The notes under the pieces were generated by a model. It saw nothing but the letters and a program-made list of their open reading frames with translations, was not told the origin of the DNA and did not search any database. A program made the position numbers and the translations under genes. This document shows, one piece after another, positions 1 to 8,220 of a stretch of DNA of 39,222 nucleotides. Numbering within the stretch: position 1 is the stretch's first letter; the number at the start of each line of letters is the position of its first letter. This DNA is from Bacillota bacterium (GTDB lineage Bacteria; Bacillota; Clostridia; Oscillospirales; Ruminococcaceae): positions 1-39,222 of the forward strand of contig JAEWLW010000051.1 in the NCBI GenBank assembly GCA_023457355.1, given 5' to 3'.

Positions 1-1
1 G

Positions 2-1813
2 TGGATGAAAGGTCATCTGCTTGACCCGGCAGTCAACTCCGTTAATGGGAAAACTGGCGCCATAAATCTGGCGGCGTCTGACGTTGGCGCTGCGCCTGAA
101 AGCCATAATCATTCTGCGTCAAACATAACGTCGGGGACACTGCCTGTTTCGCGCGGTGGCACTGGGGGCACTACCGCAAGCGCTGCCCGTAGCGCTTTGG
201 GCATTACGCCTGAAAATATTGGCGCTGCAACCGTGGTTGCGGTAAATACCGCGCAGAGTACAGCAAACACCGCTATTAGTAACGCGGCGACAGCACAGAG
301 CACAGCCGACAGCAAAGCAAATGCTTCGCATACCCATGCGGCAAGCGATGTCACGAGTGGCACATTACCCATTACGCGCGGTGGTACGGGTCAAACCACT
401 GCCGCAGGCATCAGAAACGCGCTTGGCCTTGGCAACACAACGGGTGCATTGCCGGTCGCCAATGGCGGAACCGGCGCTATCGATGCAGCAGCGGCCCGAA
501 GTAATCTTGGGGTGGCATCAGCAGCAGCCGTCACCGCTGCCCAGTCTACGGCGGATACTGCGCTGACAAATGCAGCGTCTGCACAGACTACGGCCAACAC
601 TGCTTTAGCTAATACTCAGACACTGAACACCGGCAAGTTGGACACCGGCGGCAACGGCTCGAATGTGACGGCGGCATTCACGCAGGCATCCACAAAGGCG
701 AATATCGCTACGGGTGAAAAACTGTCTGTGATCTTCGGTAAGCTCATGAAATGGTATGCGAGTTTCGGCGCGGCGGCGTGGATGAACACTGGCACCACAA
801 GCAGCACCGTGGCACTGGGGAACCATACCCACACGGCGGCAGCGGTGGGCGCTGTGCCAACCACGCGCAAGGTAAACGGCAAAGCGTTATCGGCTGATGT
901 GACACTCACAGCGCCGGATGTCGGGGCGAGGGCGGGGGACTGGGTGCCGACGCTGGCGCAGGTGGGCGGAGTAAGACAAAACCTGCTAGATAACGCACAT
1001 CGTACAATTAACCAGTTGGGTATAACAAATAGATCAACAAGCGGTTATATGCCAGACAGATGGTTTTGTTATCTTTCGCCTAATGCGGTTGGGCATTTTG
1101 ATTTATTGACTGATGGGAACTTACGGATTACTAAAACATCGGGTGACTATATGGTGGTAACACAAAGATTTGAACGTACCTTCTGGAATAAATTAATTGG
1201 AAAAGTCGTAACAGTTTCCGTATTAGTTGGAGCTGACTTACTTACTGCACCTTTTACGGTGGCAGCGTCCGGTTATCAAGCTGCTTCGCTTTTGGGTGGT
1301 ATTTATAACATTGGCATAGACACATTGGCGGAATATGGGTACGCACAATTGGTGCTCTTTTCAAATATTACATCGGGTGTTATTTCTCCCATGAAATTAG
1401 AAGATGGCGAAGGTCAAACCCTTGCACATCAAGACACTAATGGCAATTGGGTGCTTAACGACCAACCACCGAACCTGCAGCAGGAATTGGCTAAATGCCA
1501 AAGGTATCAAATTGTTTATAATGGCTACTCTTTCCTTGGCGTAGGAATTGTGGAATCAACAGGCATCGTACAATTCTCAGTACCTACCCCAACTACACTC
1601 AGATCAAGTCCAATTTGTTCTTTGTCTGGGGCTATACATTTTTTTAATGGCACGGTATACAATGGCGTTTTAGAACCCGTTTCAGGGGCTATAGGAGCTG
1701 CAAACGCAGGTAGTACAAGATTAAGCGCTAAATTCCCAACAGCCCCTGTAGGTAGCTTTGGCACAGTATGGCTTGCCGAGGGAGATAAATTAACTTTAGA
1801 TTCTAGCTTATAG
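2..1813 (+). CDS. Phage tail fibre / receptor-binding protein (5' end cut by window)
   Basis: Structural protein of a tailed phage, expected at the distal tail and used to bind the host surface. The frame is open to the left edge, so the start is probably outside; the first ATG inside is at base 5. The N-terminal half has three copies of a short module: a GTLPVSRGGTG-like segment followed by an ARSALG-like segment. It also has SxHNH/SHTHAAS collagen-like tail-fibre signatures and alternating Ala/Thr coiled segments. The C-terminal part, from about residue 325 (NLLDNAHRTINQLG, then PDRWFCY), resembles the beta-rich carbohydrate-binding tip of phage fibres and contains the usual ELAKCQRYQ motif. 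Base composition becomes clearly more AT-rich from about base 975. That fits an exchanged receptor-binding tip. Family is confident; receptor is unknown. Confidence 0.85.
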   Translation, partial: WMKGHLLDPAVNSVNGKTGAINLAASDVGAAPESHNHSASNITSGTLPVSRGGTGGTTASAARSALGITPENIGAATVVAVNTAQSTANTAISNAATAQSTADSKANASHTHAASDVTSGTLPITRGGTGQTTAAGIRNALGLGNTTGALPVANGGTGAIDAAAARSNLGVASAAAVTAAQSTADTALTNAASAQTTANTALANTQTLNTGKLDTGGNGSNVTAAFTQASTKANIATGEKLSVIFGKLMKWYASFGAAAWMNTGTTSSTVALGNHTHTAAAVGAVPTTRKVNGKALSADVTLTAPDVGARAGDWVPTLAQVGGVRQNLLDNAHRTINQLGITNRSTSGYMPDRWFCYLSPNAVGHFDLLTDGNLRITKTSGDYMVVTQRFERTFWNKLIGKVVTVSVLVGADLLTAPFTVAASGYQAASLLGGIYNIGIDTLAEYGYAQLVLFSNITSGVISPMKLEDGEGQTLAHQDTNGNWVLNDQPPNLQQELAKCQRYQIVYNGYSFLGVGIVESTGIVQFSVPTPTTLRSSPICSLSGAIHFFNGTVYNGVLEPVSGAIGAANAGSTRLSAKFPTAPVGSFGTVWLAEGDKLTLDSSL

Positions 1814-1824
1814 GGGGGTAACAA

Positions 1825-2466
1825 GTGGACAGTTTTTATAACAAACATTACATAGCGGTTTTAAATGGGCGCATTATGGACGGGTTTTCGGACGCTTTTA
1901 GAAAGCCTCGGGCCGGTGACATTTGCATCAATGAGCAAGGCGGGTATCAGTTTAGGCTATTCCCGGGTGGGGAGGAAAACCCGCCGCTGACAGATATGCT
2001 GCCTGGCTGCCACCTGTACCGCTACGAAAACGGGCAGGTGCGCAAGGCGACGGATGCCGAGGTTGCCGCAGAGATGGCAGAAATACAGGCCGTCAATATT
2101 GAAGCGATTAAAGCCGCCAAGGTTGCCGCCAGCAAAGCACAGCTCTCCTACTACCTCGAAGCTCACCCGCTTACATATTCCAACGGCAAGCAGTACAGCG
2201 TCACCGCCGAGAAGCAAAGCCTGCTGACATCGGCACTGGCGCGGCATCAGATTGCGACCGCTGCCGGGGTGCAAACCGCGCTAAAGTGGAACGCCACCGG
2301 CGAGGAATGCACCGTGTGGGAATACGCTGATCTGGCGGCGCTGGCCTTGGCAATTGCCGCCTACGTCGAGCCGCTTGTCTCACAACAGCAGGCCGCCGAG
2401 GTGGCCATCAACGCCTGCGGCACCGTGGCCGAAGTCGAGGCGATTGTGATCGCCTACGGATCATGA
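1825..2466 (+). CDS. Phage tail accessory protein with DUF4376-like C-terminus
   Basis: Starts with GTG at 1825, preceded by an AGGGGGG ribosome site, 11 bases after the tail fibre stop. The N-terminal ~75 residues are a small uncharacterised domain (YIAVLNGRIMDGFSDAF). The rest, about residues 90-213, has the pattern of DUF4376: a YSNGKQYSVTAEKQSLL segment, a tryptophan-containing LKWNATGE segment, and a helix ending in alternating Ala/Val. In other phages DUF4376 proteins sit directly after the tail fibre and are thought to be tail-fibre assembly or accessory proteins. The position fits that role. The exact function is not known. Confidence 0.65.
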   Translation: MDSFYNKHYIAVLNGRIMDGFSDAFRKPRAGDICINEQGGYQFRLFPGGEENPPLTDMLPGCHLYRYENGQVRKATDAEVAAEMAEIQAVNIEAIKAAKVAASKAQLSYYLEAHPLTYSNGKQYSVTAEKQSLLTSALARHQIATAAGVQTALKWNATGEECTVWEYADLAALALAIAAYVEPLVSQQQAAEVAINACGTVAEVEAIVIAYGS

Positions 2467-2870
2467 AGCGGATAAACGCCCTGTTCATGACGGGAGGGGC
2501 GTTGTACTTCCTGTTTGAAACGCTGTGGCGGGGTTATTCCCACTGGACGATGTTTGTTCTTGGTGGGCTATGCTTTGTGCTGGTTGGTGGCCTCAATGAG
2601 TTTTTGCCGTGGGAGATGCCGCTGCTGCACCAGATGTTGCTCGGCGGGTTGATTATCACCATCGGCGAGCTACTGACCGGCATCGTGGTGAATCTCTGGC
2701 TAGGCTGGAACGTGTGGGATTATTCGCTGCTGCCGGGCAACCTGTGGGGGCAAATCTGCCCGCAGTATAGTTTGCTGTGGGTGCTGCTTTCGGGGCCTAT
2801 TATCATCCTTGACGATATTTTGCGCTGGCGATGGTACCGCGAGCGCATGCCATCTTATAAACTGTTATAA
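2463..2870 (+). CDS. Small phage membrane protein, CmpB-like (putative ABC-transporter type IV)
   Basis: The start overlaps the previous stop as ATGA, implying translational coupling. The 135-residue product has about four hydrophobic segments: residues 10-25, 30-50, 57-80 and 98-115. The segment YSLLPGNLWGQICPQYSLLW followed by a short basic C-terminus is characteristic of the CmpB family of small membrane proteins, named 'putative ABC transporter type IV', which is frequent in Bacillota phages near the lysis genes. No catalytic residues are evident. A role in lysis timing or superinfection is possible but is only inferred from position. Confidence 0.6.
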   Translation: MKRINALFMTGGALYFLFETLWRGYSHWTMFVLGGLCFVLVGGLNEFLPWEMPLLHQMLLGGLIITIGELLTGIVVNLWLGWNVWDYSLLPGNLWGQICPQYSLLWVLLSGPIIILDDILRWRWYRERMPSYKLL

Positions 2871-2878
2871 AATCCGCG

Positions 2879-2909
2879 TCCCCGCTGCTGAGAAGTGGCG
2901 GGGATTTTT
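2879..2909 (+). terminator. Rho-independent terminator
   Basis: Seven-base stem (TCCCCGC, 2879-2885; GCGGGGA, 2898-2904) followed by TTTTT. It separates the tail genes from the lysis cassette. Confidence 0.75.
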
Positions 2910-2935
2910 GCGGGCAAAATGAAAGGGGTCTATTT

Positions 2936-3391
2936 ATGAAAACGAATGACGTCAAAGGGATATTTGTTGCAATTGCTACTGTGGTTAATGCGTGGTTGGG
3001 GACACTGGCACCGCTGATCTACCTATTGCTGATCTTGCAGATCACCGACTATGTCACCGGTATCACCGCCGCCCCGTATCGGGGCGAATCGCGCACCAGT
3101 GAAAAGGGATTTCGGGGCATCGCTAAAAAGCTGTGCATGCTGGTGCTTGTCGGCCTTGGTATGGCGCTGGACTGGCTGCTGTTCTATGTTGCCGGAACGG
3201 TGGGCATTGTTTCGCCGGTGAAGTGCCTGTTCGCTGCGCTGGTGACCGTCTGGCTGATCGCCAATGAGATCATCAGCATTCTGGAGAACATCGGCGACAT
3301 CGGCGTGGAGTCGCCCGCGTTCCTGCTGCCCATGATCCAGTGGGTGAAGCAGCAGGCCGAGGACAAAGGCAAGTCCAACACGGGGGTGTAA
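2936..3391 (+). CDS. Phage holin (toxin secretion/phage lysis holin family, phage_holin_4)
   Basis: Pore-forming membrane protein that lets the endolysin reach the cell wall at the end of the lytic cycle. A GAAAGGGG ribosome site precedes ATG 2936. The 151-residue product has hydrophobic segments at about residues 18-38, 65-85 and 90-115. The conserved core of the family is visible as LLILQITDYVTGI near residue 35, then a SEKGFRGIAKKL segment near residue 55. The polar C-terminus (VKQQAEDKGKS) is typical. It lies 3 bases upstream of the muramidase gene, the standard holin-endolysin pair. Confidence 0.9.
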   Translation: MKTNDVKGIFVAIATVVNAWLGTLAPLIYLLLILQITDYVTGITAAPYRGESRTSEKGFRGIAKKLCMLVLVGLGMALDWLLFYVAGTVGIVSPVKCLFAALVTVWLIANEIISILENIGDIGVESPAFLLPMIQWVKQQAEDKGKSNTGV

Positions 3392-3394
3392 GGC

Positions 3395-4186
3395 ATGAAG
3401 GGGATTGACGTTTCGCATTATCAGGGCGTGATTGACTGGGCGAAGGTTAAAGCCGCCGGTTATGAGTTCGGCATGATTAAGGCTACTTTTGGCTGGGACA
3501 ACGACAAGCAGATTGACCCGAAAATGGTGGCCAACATTGCCGGATGTGAGGCCGTGGGGCTGCCTTACGGCTTCTATCATTATTCCTATGCTGAAAGCCC
3601 GGAGGACGCCGCACAAGAAGCGGCGTTTTTCTTGCGGCATATTGCGCCGTACAAGCCCACCATGCCAGTGGCGTTCGACTTCGAGGAACCGTTCCAGATT
3701 GGCGGCACGAAAAACGGGATTACATATCCGGGCTACAGTCTGGAAAAGCAGCTTTGTATCATCGAGGCATTTTTGAGTGTTATCGAAAAGGCCGGTTACT
3801 TCGGCATGATCTACATGAGCGCCTACTATCTACAAAAGCTATATAACTACGCACCGGCCAGAGTGACCAAATTCGCGGCATGGGTTGCACAGTATGCGAG
3901 TACCTGCACCTACACGGGTAAGGTGGGCATATGGCAGCATGGCGTGATTGGATTCAAGGGTGTGAAAGGCAAGGACTTCACCATTGATGGTGTTGTGCCG
4001 GGCTTGGGTGAGAACTGCGACGTGAATGTCGGCTATGTGGATTACCCGAGCATTATTAAATTTGCAGGGCTAAATGGCTGGGGCAAAACGGACGAGCCGG
4101 ACAAGGACACCGACGCGGAGCCGGACTACAAGGCGCTGTATGAGGGATTGCTGGCCAAGCTGCGGGCGTTGGTGAATGGGGAATAA
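3395..4186 (+). CDS. Phage endolysin, GH25 (Chalaropsis-type) muramidase
   Basis: Cuts the N-acetylmuramic acid to N-acetylglucosamine bond of peptidoglycan. The GH25 fold is recognisable from GIDVSHYQG at residues 3-11 (catalytic-site Asp5) and AFDFEEP at 93-99 (Asp95 and Glu97, the catalytic pair). The WAKVKAAGYEFGMIKAT and YGFYHYSYA strands are also present, and a late segment carries the usual tryptophan (IWQH). There is no signal peptide, which fits release through the holin encoded just upstream. The last ~35 residues, acidic and helical (TDEPDKDTDAEPDYKALY), are a short tail rather than a recognisable SH3 or LysM wall-binding domain. Confidence 0.92.
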   Translation: MKGIDVSHYQGVIDWAKVKAAGYEFGMIKATFGWDNDKQIDPKMVANIAGCEAVGLPYGFYHYSYAESPEDAAQEAAFFLRHIAPYKPTMPVAFDFEEPFQIGGTKNGITYPGYSLEKQLCIIEAFLSVIEKAGYFGMIYMSAYYLQKLYNYAPARVTKFAAWVAQYASTCTYTGKVGIWQHGVIGFKGVKGKDFTIDGVVPGLGENCDVNVGYVDYPSIIKFAGLNGWGKTDEPDKDTDAEPDYKALYEGLLAKLRALVNGE

Positions 4187-4205
4187 AGTTTGTAGCTATA
4201 CGACG

Positions 4206-4246
4206 AATGGGCCTCCTGATTTTTTCAGGAGGCCCATTATTTTTAT
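4206..4246 (+). terminator. Strong rho-independent terminator of the prophage late operon
   Basis: Perfect 14-bp stem (4206-4219 with 4225-4238), loop of five T, followed by ATTTTTAT. It ends the lysis operon and marks the left limit of the AT-rich cargo region. Confidence 0.9.
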
Positions 4247-4308
4247 GTTATAAGATATTGTGTAGAAAGTTGTCCTATAATTTTGGCGATTTATTTAGAT
4301 CGCGAAAC

Positions 4309-4337
4309 TTGTAACGTACTGTAATAATATGTATAAT
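4309..4337 (+). promoter_or_regulatory. Candidate sigma-A promoter of the SIR2-HerA operon
   Basis: TTGTAA (4309-4314), 17-bp spacer, TATAAT (4332-4337). It lies in the otherwise featureless AT-rich 4247-4528 gap, implying a leader of about 185 bases. Apart from this promoter I see nothing in that gap. Not tested against alternatives. Confidence 0.5.
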
Positions 4338-4528
4338 GGTGGAAAATGTTTCTTATTTACCGAACATTAAGTTGGTCTATCGACATATCATAGTAAAATT
4401 ATGCGTAACTCCTTTACGACGGATCTTAGTAATAATAAACAACTCGTCCAATGGTATGCCATAGCATCGTTAAAAACATATAACATGTAATAAATATTGA
4501 ATAGTTAATTTATAAGGAGATAAATAAA

Positions 4529-5770
4529 ATGATAGAATTCGATCCTTCGGAATACATAAGAGGGTTACAGCAATTACTGATATCAGATAAAAAGAAAATA
4601 GCTTTTTTATGTGGCGCAGGAACTTCCCTATCACATAAACAATCAAATTCCATTTATGTCCCAGCTGTTCAAGATATGACCAAAAAAGTTGAGGCCAATA
4701 TAACTGCTGAAGCCAAATATCAAGATGCTATTCAAGAAATTAAAGCGGAAATTGGCCAAGAATATTATAACGTTGAAGCCTTACTAACCAACATTGAAGA
4801 AAAAAGAAATATAATTGGAAACGGCGTTTTAAATGGTCTATGCAAAGATGATTTTGATAGACTTAAAGAAATTATTAAGAACAAGATACGGGAACTTGTT
4901 AGCGTACATAACTTGGTTACGTCCGATGCAGAAAAAAGTGATTTAATTCATTCCGATTTTGCTGAATGGATTTGTCAGGCTGACAGAAAATATCCAGTTG
5001 AAATATTTACAACCAACTATGATTACCTTTTTGAAATAGGACTTGAATATAAAGGTGTACCATACTATGATGGATTCACAGGTAGTTTTGAGCCTTTTTT
5101 TAATGCCGACTCTGTTGAAAATCTAAATTTTATGCCCCAGCAAACCAAACTGTGGAAGGTTCATGGTTCCTTGGGCTGGCATATTAATGAATCAAATAAA
5201 AAAGTACTGCGTAGAAGTTCAGATAAAAATGACATTCTAATTTATCCATCGGTTTTAAAATATGCAAATTCTAAAAAGCAACCATATGTATCACTGATGG
5301 ATAGGCTGACAAATTTTATTAAGCAACCCGATTCGGTTCTATTTGTATGTGGTTATTCTTTTGGCGATGAACATATTAATGAGCGGATTATGACAGCTTT
5401 AAATAGTAATACGACTGCTCACGTCTATGTTTTGTACTTTGATATGATTCGTGAGGATAAAAAAAGGCAATATGCTTTAAAAGAGGATTGTTATCTAAGC
5501 AAACTGGCAAAAGAAAATAGCAAATTATCAGTATTTGCTTATAGAAACGCTGTAATAGGATGTCAGTATGGTACTTGGAGGCTCAAAAGAGAACCCGACA
5601 AAGAGGATACTATACAAACTTCTTTATATTTTGATGAAGATGCTCCAATAGATACTGATGCTGAAATTGGTGAAGAGAGAAAAGATAATTTACAATGGAC
5701 AGGTTTAGGTGAGTTTATATTACCAGATTTTAATCGGTTTGTATCATTCCTCAAATCTATGATCTCATAA
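4529..5770 (+). CDS. SIR2-family protein, NADase-type effector of a SIR2-HerA antiphage system
   Basis: A 413-residue SIR2_2-type protein. NAD-binding and catalytic motifs are visible in order: FLCGAGTS at about 26-33, TTNYD at 161-165, KVHGSLGW with the likely catalytic His212, and LFVCGYSFGDEHIN near 271-284. An insert of about 110 residues lies between the first two motifs. The last ~90 residues are acidic and may contact the partner. In characterised SIR2-HerA pairs, the SIR2 subunits assemble with a HerA hexamer and deplete NAD+ on phage infection; here that is inferred. The AAGGAG ribosome site at 4515-4520 precedes ATG 4529. The next gene starts 20 bases after the stop. Composition is much more AT-rich than the flanking phage and conjugation genes, a sign of separate origin. 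Confidence 0.85.
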   Translation: MIEFDPSEYIRGLQQLLISDKKKIAFLCGAGTSLSHKQSNSIYVPAVQDMTKKVEANITAEAKYQDAIQEIKAEIGQEYYNVEALLTNIEEKRNIIGNGVLNGLCKDDFDRLKEIIKNKIRELVSVHNLVTSDAEKSDLIHSDFAEWICQADRKYPVEIFTTNYDYLFEIGLEYKGVPYYDGFTGSFEPFFNADSVENLNFMPQQTKLWKVHGSLGWHINESNKKVLRRSSDKNDILIYPSVLKYANSKKQPYVSLMDRLTNFIKQPDSVLFVCGYSFGDEHINERIMTALNSNTTAHVYVLYFDMIREDKKRQYALKEDCYLSKLAKENSKLSVFAYRNAVIGCQYGTWRLKREPDKEDTIQTSLYFDEDAPIDTDAEIGEERKDNLQWTGLGEFILPDFNRFVSFLKSMIS

Positions 5771-5790
5771 TATCGGATTGGAGACATATT

Positions 5791-7599
5791 ATGACTAATT
5801 TGCAGACAGAAATAGGTGAAATTGTCAATGTAACTGGCAATATTTTAACGATAGAAATACTGGATTCTATAAAGTCAAATATGCCAGTGATTGATGGTAT
5901 TGTTTATCGTATTGGGCAAATCGGTTCTTTTTTAAAAGTGCCTCTGGGTTATTCAAATTTATTTGGTATTGTGACTCAAGTTGGAGCAGCAGCAATACCA
6001 GACAATATGCGCGAAATATATGAGAACAACTATTTTGCATTTAAAAATAGGCAATGGCTTAACATGGTTTTAGTTGGTGAACAAGTAGGGAAAAAATTTG
6101 AAAGAGGTGTATCTCAATCACCAACTACAGGTGATAAAGTACATATTGTCACAATAAGGGATCTGGATATTATTTACGGAGGATATGATGAATCGAATTC
6201 AATCACAGTAGGAAATATTAGTATTTCTGAAAGTCTTAGCGCAAAACTTGATATTAACAAGTTGATATCTCGACATTTTGCAATATTAGGATCGACTGGT
6301 AGTGGAAAATCGAATGCTGTGGGTGTATTGTTAAATTCAATTACAAATAAACACTTTAAAAGTTCAAGAATATTAGTCATTGATCCCCATGGGGAATATA
6401 GTAGCGTTATAAATAAAGATAGTATTATTTATAAAATTAGAAGCAATTCGGAAAGCAATGAGAAAGAATTATATGTACCTTTCTGGGCATTGCCGTTTGA
6501 TGAGCTTATGAGCATATTTTCAAGTAATCTTAATGACCAAAATAGAGAATATATCAGAACAAAAGTTGTCGAAGCAAAACTCAAAACAGTTAAAGAGCAA
6601 AATATTCAAATTGAAGAAGAGCTAGTAACTGCTGATTCTCCAGTACCTTTCAGCATTAAGAGGTTATGGTTTGATTTAGATGATTTTGAAAGACAGACTT
6701 TTACAGAACGAGCTAAGCCAGAAACAAAAACCAGTTTAAAAGTTCAAGGTGATGTGGACAAATTAATATCGAATGAGTATCAACCCGCTAGTGCCGGTGG
6801 TGGTGCACCATTCCTAAACAACCAGGCCAAGGGCATATTACGGTTTTTAGACACTGTTCGTATTAAACTGAAGGATTCTAGGTATAGTTTCTTATTTGAG
6901 CCCGGCGATTATTCACCAACAGAATCAGGGGAAACTAAAAAAAGACTGAGTTCATTGCTTTATGACTGGTTGGGGAATTCTAGCAAGGTAACAATCTTGG
7001 ATTTATCCGGAATACCAAGTGAAATAATGACTTCTACTTCTGGAACATTATTAAAAATAGTATATGATGCGCTATTTTGGGGACAGAGTTTAGATATTGG
7101 AGGAAAAAATCAACCATTACTTATTGTATTGGAGGAAGCTCATAGCTATTTGAAGGCAGGAGATACATCTGTAGCGTCTAGGATCGTACAGACCGTTGCA
7201 AAAGAAGGGAGAAAATATGGCGTTGGACTTGGACTTATTACGCAACGCCCATCAGAGTTAGACGAGACGGTGTTAAGTCAATGTGGGACAATTATAGCAT
7301 TGCGAATGAATAACAGTAAAGATCGAAGCTATGTTGGTGCAGCCATTCAAGATGAACTTCAAAGCATGGTTGATCTACTACCCAGTCTTCGTACTGGCGA
7401 AGCGATAATTTCTGGAGAAGGAGTAAAAATTCCTTCGAGGATTCAATTTTATAAATTAGGACATGCACCAAAGAGTTCTGATCCTGTTGTCTCACAAAGG
7501 TGGATGGATGATAAGGCCATAACCCTTGAAGCATATGAGAAACTCGTAAAGCTTTGGCAAAATCAAAAATTGGCAATGGAGGATAAGCAAAATGGATAA
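5791..7599 (+). CDS. herA: HerA-like hexameric ATPase, partner of the SIR2 protein
   Basis: A 602-residue HerA/FtsK-superfamily ATPase. The N-terminal ~130 residues form a beta-rich region compatible with the HAS-barrel. Walker A is GSTGSGKS at about 167-174 and is followed by ILVIDPHGEYSS, the HerA signature in which DPHGEY follows the P-loop. Walker B is LLIVLEEAHSYL with Glu448/Glu449. Further on are GRKYGVGLGLITQRPSELD and a C-terminal arginine-rich segment typical of HerA. HerA proteins are usually DNA-translocating hexamers that pair with NurA nuclease. No NurA is encoded here; the neighbour is SIR2, which makes a defence complex the better reading. The GGAG site at 5779-5782 supports ATG 5791. 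Confidence 0.87.
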   Translation: MTNLQTEIGEIVNVTGNILTIEILDSIKSNMPVIDGIVYRIGQIGSFLKVPLGYSNLFGIVTQVGAAAIPDNMREIYENNYFAFKNRQWLNMVLVGEQVGKKFERGVSQSPTTGDKVHIVTIRDLDIIYGGYDESNSITVGNISISESLSAKLDINKLISRHFAILGSTGSGKSNAVGVLLNSITNKHFKSSRILVIDPHGEYSSVINKDSIIYKIRSNSESNEKELYVPFWALPFDELMSIFSSNLNDQNREYIRTKVVEAKLKTVKEQNIQIEEELVTADSPVPFSIKRLWFDLDDFERQTFTERAKPETKTSLKVQGDVDKLISNEYQPASAGGGAPFLNNQAKGILRFLDTVRIKLKDSRYSFLFEPGDYSPTESGETKKRLSSLLYDWLGNSSKVTILDLSGIPSEIMTSTSGTLLKIVYDALFWGQSLDIGGKNQPLLIVLEEAHSYLKAGDTSVASRIVQTVAKEGRKYGVGLGLITQRPSELDETVLSQCGTIIALRMNNSKDRSYVGAAIQDELQSMVDLLPSLRTGEAIISGEGVKIPSRIQFYKLGHAPKSSDPVVSQRWMDDKAITLEAYEKLVKLWQNQKLAMEDKQNG

Positions 7600-7813
7600 T
7601 GCAAAGATGGAACCAGTTAGTTCATCAAATGTGGAGAGTGTCGGTTATGATGAAGAAAATCAGATTCTTTATGTTAGATTTCTTTCCGGTTTATTGTATA
7701 TGTATAAAAATGTTAATAAGCCAGAATATGAAGCACTATTATCTGCCCCATCTATTGGATCATATTTGCACAGAAATATAAAAAATGTTTATCCGTATGA
7801 GAGAATAGAATGA
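7592..7813 (+). CDS. KTSC-domain protein, third gene of the SIR2-HerA operon
   Basis: A 73-residue protein consisting of almost nothing but a KTSC domain. The pattern SSNVESVGYDEENQILYVRF, then a SGLLYMYKNV strand, then LSAPSIGSYLHRNIKNVYPYER follows the family closely. KTSC domains occur as stand-alone small proteins and as a C-terminal extension of some lysyl-tRNA synthetases; their biochemical role is not established. The start lies 8 bases inside the HerA gene, with GGAGGATAAG just upstream (from about 7578), so translation is probably coupled. That makes it a candidate third component or regulator of the defence module, though a passenger gene remains possible. Confidence 0.75.
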   Translation: MDNAKMEPVSSSNVESVGYDEENQILYVRFLSGLLYMYKNVNKPEYEALLSAPSIGSYLHRNIKNVYPYERIE

Positions 7814-8044
7814 TCTTATAAGTGGCCATCCTATATGCACATGATGTTTGGGATTAAACGTAATGATAGAAAAAAGAATTCGCATCATGTTTATATAAGA
7901 CAATACCCACAGGACAACTTGAGCGAGAAAAGGCACTACATAGTATTGGACAAAGCTTTATTACAACTCTATTACTACTCAGTATTAATTTAAAACTTTA
8001 TAATCAGGTTTCTTTAACGAATGGCATATAAAGGATAACTTGCA

Positions 8045-8087
8045 AAATACCGCTCTGGAATAAGCATTCCAGAGCGGTATTTTTATA
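8045..8087. terminator. Bidirectional rho-independent terminator
   Basis: Perfect 17-bp stem (8045-8061 with 8066-8082), loop AAGC. It is followed by TTTTATAATA on the plus strand and ATTTTGC on the minus strand. It could end the defence operon from the left. It could also be the original terminator downstream of the minus-strand tRNA-Lys gene. Confidence 0.85.
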
Positions 8088-8107
8088 ATACAATCTTAAA
8101 AAGAGTA

Positions 8108-8166
8108 TATCCGAACACTGTACCCCACACCCAAAAAGATGTAAAATAAGGGGAAGTGTTCGGATA
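8108..8166. repeat. Inverted repeat beside the attachment site
   Basis: Perfect 12-bp arms TATCCGAACACT (8108-8119) and AGTGTTCGGATA (8155-8166), plus an inner CCCC/GGGG pairing, 10 bases from the tRNA fragment. It may be a recombinase or excisionase binding site, or a structured RNA; no T run follows. Confidence 0.5.
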
Positions 8167-8175
8167 AGGTTGCGA

Positions 8176-8220
8176 TGGTGAGCCACCGGGGATTCGAACC
8201 CCGGACCCTTTGATTAAAAG
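8176..8220 (-). other. Attachment-site core: 3' part of a tRNA-Lys(UUU) gene
   Basis: Read on the minus strand, this is the end of a tRNA gene. It has an anticodon loop CTTTTAA (anticodon TTT, Lys), the 3' anticodon stem, the variable loop, a CCGGG-GTTCGAATC-CCCGG T arm, a GTGGCTC acceptor strand and an encoded CCA at 8176-8178. The 5' half is absent; integrase coding sequence occupies its place. This is the classic footprint left where an element recombines into the 3' end of a tRNA gene. On the minus strand the element lies upstream (higher coordinates) and the older flank downstream. The integrase stop codon (8214-8216) falls within the anticodon region, so gene and core overlap. Confidence 0.85.

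Larger units (their letters stand above)
7814..8175. other. Noncoding gap between defence operon and attachment site
   Basis: AT-rich stretch containing a bidirectional terminator (8045-8087) and an inverted repeat (8108-8166), described separately. A 52-codon frame at 7835-7993 has no convincing ribosome site and is not called. Confidence 0.5.

Noticed and set aside
7835..7993. 52-codon plus-strand frame after the KTSC gene
   Set aside because: No convincing ribosome site, AT-rich noncoding character and no recognisable domain; could be a remnant but is not supportable.
8176..8220. A complete tRNA-Lys gene
   Set aside because: The 5' half (acceptor, D arm, 5' anticodon stem) is absent; integrase coding sequence follows instead.
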